Assembly (NCBI GenBank): GCA_015258095.1
Contig: JABZIV010000027.1
Coordinates: 1-27,633 of the forward strand
Length of the DNA: 27,633 nt
Direction of reading: 5' to 3'
Source: Lachnospiraceae bacterium
GTDB lineage: Bacteria > Bacillota > Clostridia > Lachnospirales > Lachnospiraceae
The notes beneath the pieces were generated by a model. The model did no database searches, was not told the DNA's origin, and saw only the letters and a list, made by a program, of their open reading frames with translations. Position 1 is the stretch's first letter; each line of letters begins with the position of its first letter. This document shows positions 24,498 through 27,633 of the stretch, one piece after another. The position numbers and the translations under genes are program-made.

Positions 24498-25982
24498 CTA
24501 GGAATGGAACAACTTTTTATTTTGATATTGCGGCTCGGAAGTGATGCGAATCCCCAACTTTCCAAGCGTTTTCTCATCAATCTGGGAAAGAATCACCGTA
24601 GAATGCATCTCGCACTGATTTAAACGGGCCAGCTGTTCCATACACTTCTCCGCATTCGGATCCGTATTTGCCGAAATGGTCAGTGCAATCAATATCTCAT
24701 CGGTATGCAGTCTCGGATTGTGATTGCCAAGATGCTCTACCTTTAAATGCTGTATCGGTTCAATAATTTCCGGAGAAATCACTTTCAACTCATCCGGCAG
24801 ACCGGCAAGAACCTTTAAAGCATTTAGGAGCATTGCCGAGCAGGCGCCCAGGAGGGAAGAAGTTTTTCCGGTTACAATACTTCCGTCCGGAAGAGAAATC
24901 GCAGCCGCAGGCGCTCCGGTAAGTTCCGCCTTTTGCAGGGCAATCGAAACAACCGGACGGTCTTTCGGAGAGACATTTGCTTTTTCCATCAGAAGTTGTT
25001 CCTTTTCAATGACGGAATCGCTTCCGCTCCCCTTTCTTTTTTCTACCAGTGCATTGTAATAGCGGCGGATAATCTCCTGTTCCGATGCTCTACGAACCGC
25101 TTCATCATCAATAATACAGTTTCCCGCCATATTGACTCCCATATCGGTTGGGGATTGATACGGTGTCGTTCCGTAAATGGTATTAAACATGGCTTTCAGG
25201 ACAGGAAAAACCTCCACATCCCGATTGTAATTTACCGTTGTGACGCCGTAGGCTTCCAAGTGATACGGATCAATCATATTCACATCGTTTAAGTCTGCCG
25301 TTGCCGCTTCATAAGCCAGATTGACCGGATGCTGCAAGGGGATATTCCATATCGGGAAGGTTTCAAACTTTGCATAACCGGCATCGATACCATGTTGATG
25401 GTCCTGGTAAAGCTGGGACAAGCAGACTGCCATCTTTCCGGAACCCGGTCCCGGCGCGGTAACCACGATAAGGGAACGGGAAGTCTCAATATAGTCATTC
25501 TTTCCAAAACCGTCCTCACTGATAATCAGGGGAACATTGGAAGGATAAGAGGGAATCGGATAATGACGATACACTTTAATTCCGAGAGATTCCAGCTTCC
25601 TCTGATAGGCAATCGCCCCTTCCTGCCCGGTAAAACGGGTCAGAACGACCGAACCTACATAGAGACCATAGCCGCGAAAGGCATCAATCAGTCTCAAAAC
25701 ATCCATATCATAGGTGATGCCCAGGTCTCCGCGAACTTTATTCTTCTCAATATCACCCGCATGAATGGCAATGACAATCTCCGCATCCTCTTTCAATTCA
25801 CCGAGCATACGAATCTTACTGTCCGGGTGGAAACCGGGAAGCACCCTGCTGGCATGATGATCATCAAACAATTTTCCGCCAAATTCCAGATACAGTTTTC
25901 CGCCAAATTTTGCGATTCTCTCCTTAATATGTTTGGATTGTGTTTTTAAATACTGCTCGTTATCAAACCCGATTTTATCCAT
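24498..25982 (-). CDS. DUF1846 domain-containing protein (conserved, function unknown)
   Basis: The 494 aa protein is a full-length DUF1846 family member, recognisable from GFDNEQYL near the N-terminus, LYLEFGGKLFDDHHASRVLPG (about 30-50), a glycine-rich APGPGSGKMA (176-185) resembling a P-loop, and PTDMGVNMAG in the middle. The family is widespread in Firmicutes, and I recall a structure from Streptococcus but no settled activity. The P-loop-like segment suggests binding of a nucleotide or phosphate; that is inference. No signal peptide or membrane helix is visible, so it is cytosolic. The ATG has GGAGG 4 nt upstream. It is a single-gene unit between its own promoter and terminator, so its neighbours give no functional hint. 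Confidence 0.92.
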   Translation of the reverse strand: MDKIGFDNEQYLKTQSKHIKERIAKFGGKLYLEFGGKLFDDHHASRVLPGFHPDSKIRMLGELKEDAEIVIAIHAGDIEKNKVRGDLGITYDMDVLRLIDAFRGYGLYVGSVVLTRFTGQEGAIAYQRKLESLGIKVYRHYPIPSYPSNVPLIISEDGFGKNDYIETSRSLIVVTAPGPGSGKMAVCLSQLYQDHQHGIDAGYAKFETFPIWNIPLQHPVNLAYEAATADLNDVNMIDPYHLEAYGVTTVNYNRDVEVFPVLKAMFNTIYGTTPYQSPTDMGVNMAGNCIIDDEAVRRASEQEIIRRYYNALVEKRKGSGSDSVIEKEQLLMEKANVSPKDRPVVSIALQKAELTGAPAAAISLPDGSIVTGKTSSLLGACSAMLLNALKVLAGLPDELKVISPEIIEPIQHLKVEHLGNHNPRLHTDEILIALTISANTDPNAEKCMEQLARLNQCEMHSTVILSQIDEKTLGKLGIRITSEPQYQNKKLFHS

Positions 25983-26019
25983 TTTCCCTCCCTTTTCAAC
26001 GATGCCTTTAAAGTTAAAA

Positions 26020-26047
26020 ATTATACTCTCCTTGTATCAAAAGACAA
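26020..26047 (-). promoter_or_regulatory. Promoter of the DUF1846 gene
   Basis: On the minus strand -35 TTGTCT (26042-26047), a 16-nt spacer and a perfect -10 TATAAT (26020-26025). The -35 lies within an inverted repeat, AAAAGAC (26039-26045) with GTCTTTT (26068-26074), that may be the weak terminator of the preceding dus gene. Confidence 0.8.
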
Positions 26048-26085
26048 GTTCTTAAAAGGAAAGCTTCGTCTTTTACTGAAAACGC

Positions 26086-27075
26086 TTATGTATTCTCCGC
26101 CTTCTCCTGCATACTTAAATCTTTTCCTCCGTACGCGATAAAAGCGCCTTCACTGTAAATGCGATACTTTGCACTGCGGTACTCCGGCATAGTCCTCGCT
26201 TTCCGAAGTTCTTTCAATCCTTTATTGCTACAAGGGTAATTTTTCGAAAAATAGCTCCAACATTCTTTTAATTTCTGTAAGAGATTGCGTTCCTCCTGTA
26301 TTTCCTCCGAAAATGCTTCTTCCAGAGAAAGAATATAACGTTTAAACTCCTCTTCCTCGAGAACGGCTCCCCCTCGAATCTCCCTTGCCAATGCGGGATT
26401 CGTAAGAATTCCTCTCCCCAGCATGATGCCTTTAATGGAGGGAAAACGGGATAGGATGTACATTGCCGAACGGGCATTTTCAATATCTCCGTTGTAAATC
26501 AATTTATGCTTCGAAAGCTTCGTTATTTCTGCAAACTGGTCTAAGTGAACCGTTCCGTTATAAAATTGTTTCTGTACTCTCGGATGGACAATTAATTCCG
26601 ATAACGGAAAAGCATTGAACAGAGAAAACAAAGCTTCCATCCCGTCACAATCGGCAATACCGATTCGGCACTTTATCGACAGGGACATCTCTTTAGGCAG
26701 AACGGAAAAGAGAGAAGTGAGAAAATCTTCCAAAAGATAGAGGTCTCGAAGCATACCTGCCCCTTTCCCTTTCGCAACAACCGTACCGCTCGGGCACCCC
26801 ATGTTTAAGTTGATCTCATGATATCCCCGCTCTGCGAGATAGTGCAGCACTTCCTTCACCGCTTCCGGATTCTTTCCCATAATCTGCGGGACAAGGGATA
26901 GTTGCGTGTTATTTTCCGGATCCAAATCTCGAGCAATTCGACCGCTGTAATGCCCTTCTTCGTTGGCGGAGATAAACGGCGTAAAATATTTGTCTATTCC
27001 GGGGAAAAAGCGGGAATGCGTATTCCTAAGCGGATAAGAACTGATCGATTCCAAAGGGGCAAAATAAATTTTCAT
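26086..27075 (-). CDS. tRNA-dihydrouridine synthase family protein
   Basis: Dus enzymes reduce specific uridines in tRNA D-loops to dihydrouridine using FMN and NADPH. The 329 aa protein begins MKIYFAPLESI, the FMN-binding first strand of the barrel. It has NLNMGCPSG with catalytic Cys94, KCRIG (135-139), a VHPR motif near 164, YNGDIEN and MLGRGIL for phosphate binding, and a C-terminal helical domain. The ATG at 27075 has AGGA about 10 nt upstream. It lies 12 nt after a membrane permease gene and may share its transcript. Which Dus subfamily and target position it belongs to cannot be told here. Confidence 0.93.
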   Translation of the reverse strand: MKIYFAPLESISSYPLRNTHSRFFPGIDKYFTPFISANEEGHYSGRIARDLDPENNTQLSLVPQIMGKNPEAVKEVLHYLAERGYHEINLNMGCPSGTVVAKGKGAGMLRDLYLLEDFLTSLFSVLPKEMSLSIKCRIGIADCDGMEALFSLFNAFPLSELIVHPRVQKQFYNGTVHLDQFAEITKLSKHKLIYNGDIENARSAMYILSRFPSIKGIMLGRGILTNPALAREIRGGAVLEEEEFKRYILSLEEAFSEEIQEERNLLQKLKECWSYFSKNYPCSNKGLKELRKARTMPEYRSAKYRIYSEGAFIAYGGKDLSMQEKAENT

Positions 27076-27087
27076 AGATAAACGTTC

Positions 27088-27633
27088 CTATAAATTTCCG
27101 GTAAAAAATGCCAGAAAGACAAAAAGTAGAAGCATCTGTATGTGCAGAAAGAGATAGTGCAAAAGAAACACTTTCCAATGCGGTCGATTCTTCATCATCG
27201 TATAAGCAATCACACCGCTGTAATTCAAAGCAAGCGGATGAAGCGCTGAAAGGATGGAAGAAATAATCAGTTGTCTTCCCTTGGTGCTGATATCTGCGAG
27301 CAGCACAGTGGTGGGAAGCCTTGTAAAAAAAGTCGATAGAATCAGCGCTCTCGACGTTTCTCTTCCCTGAATAAAGCGGGATAAAAGGTTGGGAATCTTA
27401 TGCATAGTGAAGAGATTTCCCCGTATAAAGAAAAGCAAAACTAGAAAAACAAGGAGAAAATAATCCACTTTTCTAAAAATATCCCTATTAAAAAGAAGAC
27501 TGTAAAGAAGCAAAAGAAGGAAGCAAAGAAAAATCGGAAAGACCCGCAGAATAGAAAGAAACAATAAAAGCACAAAAATAAGAAAAGGAAGGGTAGACCT
27601 CCAAGTCTTTTTAAAATCCTTTCCCTGTAATGC
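27088..27633 (-). CDS. SLC13/ArsB-like membrane permease, C-terminal part (5' end beyond right edge)
   Basis: The frame is open from the right edge to a stop at 27088, giving 181 codons. A GTG at 27573 is in frame but the sequence upstream also reads as protein (KDFKKTWRSTLPFLIF), so the gene most likely starts outside the window. It has about five hydrophobic segments. The stretch STFFTRLPTTVLLADIS followed by SALHPLALNYSGVIAY resembles the C-terminal hairpin and helix repeat of SLC13/ArsB/citrate-type permeases (QxxSNVPxxxLL, then GxxxxxASLISY). Substrate cannot be inferred. It may be co-transcribed with dus 12 nt downstream. Confidence 0.6.
   Translation of the reverse strand, partial: ALQGKDFKKTWRSTLPFLIFVLLLFLSILRVFPIFLCFLLLLLYSLLFNRDIFRKVDYFLLVFLVLLFFIRGNLFTMHKIPNLLSRFIQGRETSRALILSTFFTRLPTTVLLADISTKGRQLIISSILSALHPLALNYSGVIAYTMMKNRPHWKVFLLHYLFLHIQMLLLFVFLAFFTGNL

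Noticed and set aside
160..27000. Many short plus-strand open frames, such as those opposite smc, fusA-like, polC and dxr
   Set aside because: They lie opposite strongly conserved minus-strand genes, lack ribosome-binding sites and show no recognisable protein features.

Overview
The window looks like a chromosomal stretch from an anaerobic Firmicute, most likely a Lachnospiraceae-type Clostridia. The reasons are the order of the housekeeping genes, a Gram-positive PolC, an [FeFe] hydrogenase, an EF-G-like paralogue of clostridial type, and a secreted protein with a choline-binding-like cell-wall repeat. A genus such as Oribacterium or a relative is only a guess. Every gene I can support lies on the minus strand, so transcription runs from high to low coordinates. 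I see no rRNA, tRNA, insertion sequence, phage gene or CRISPR array.

Read in the direction of transcription, the window starts at the right edge with the C-terminal part of an SLC13/ArsB-like membrane permease, followed by a tRNA-dihydrouridine synthase. Next come two single-gene units with good promoters. One encodes a DUF1846 protein. The other encodes a secreted DUF5722 glycosidase-like protein with a cell-wall-binding module. A two-gene hydrogenase operon follows. Its first gene fuses a NuoF-type 4Fe-4S module to a GltD-like flavoprotein. Its second gene is a modular [FeFe] hydrogenase (HydA) that is split by a frameshift near 20031-20060. A strong terminator ends this operon.

The central block (about 18.9 kb down to 7.8 kb) is the conserved run pyrH-frr-uppS-cdsA-dxr-rseP-ispG-polC. 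It joins pyrimidine nucleotide supply, ribosome recycling, isoprenoid and undecaprenyl synthesis, phospholipid synthesis, intramembrane proteolysis and replication. It has an extended -10 promoter in front of pyrH, and 4-nt ATGA overlaps join frr-uppS and ispG-polC. Immediately after polC an EF-G-like GTPase gene has its own promoter and terminator. The left block is the classic plsX-acpP-rnc-smc-ftsY unit for fatty acid and phospholipid synthesis, RNA processing, chromosome organisation and the SRP receptor; ftsY runs off the left edge.

Five points deserve attention. (1) A 21-bp tandem array of dyad-like units lies between the EF-G-like terminator and a strong plsX promoter. (2) HydA is broken by a frameshift although every visible cluster ligand is preserved. 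(3) HydA is paired with a GltD-like fusion instead of the usual HydB/HydC subunits. (4) The EF-G-like protein has Tyr in place of the catalytic His and an altered G4 motif. (5) SMC is short and its two coiled-coil arms differ in length. Most of the rest is ordinary housekeeping sequence. I found no clear new multi-gene system; the plsX upstream array is the best candidate for something undescribed.
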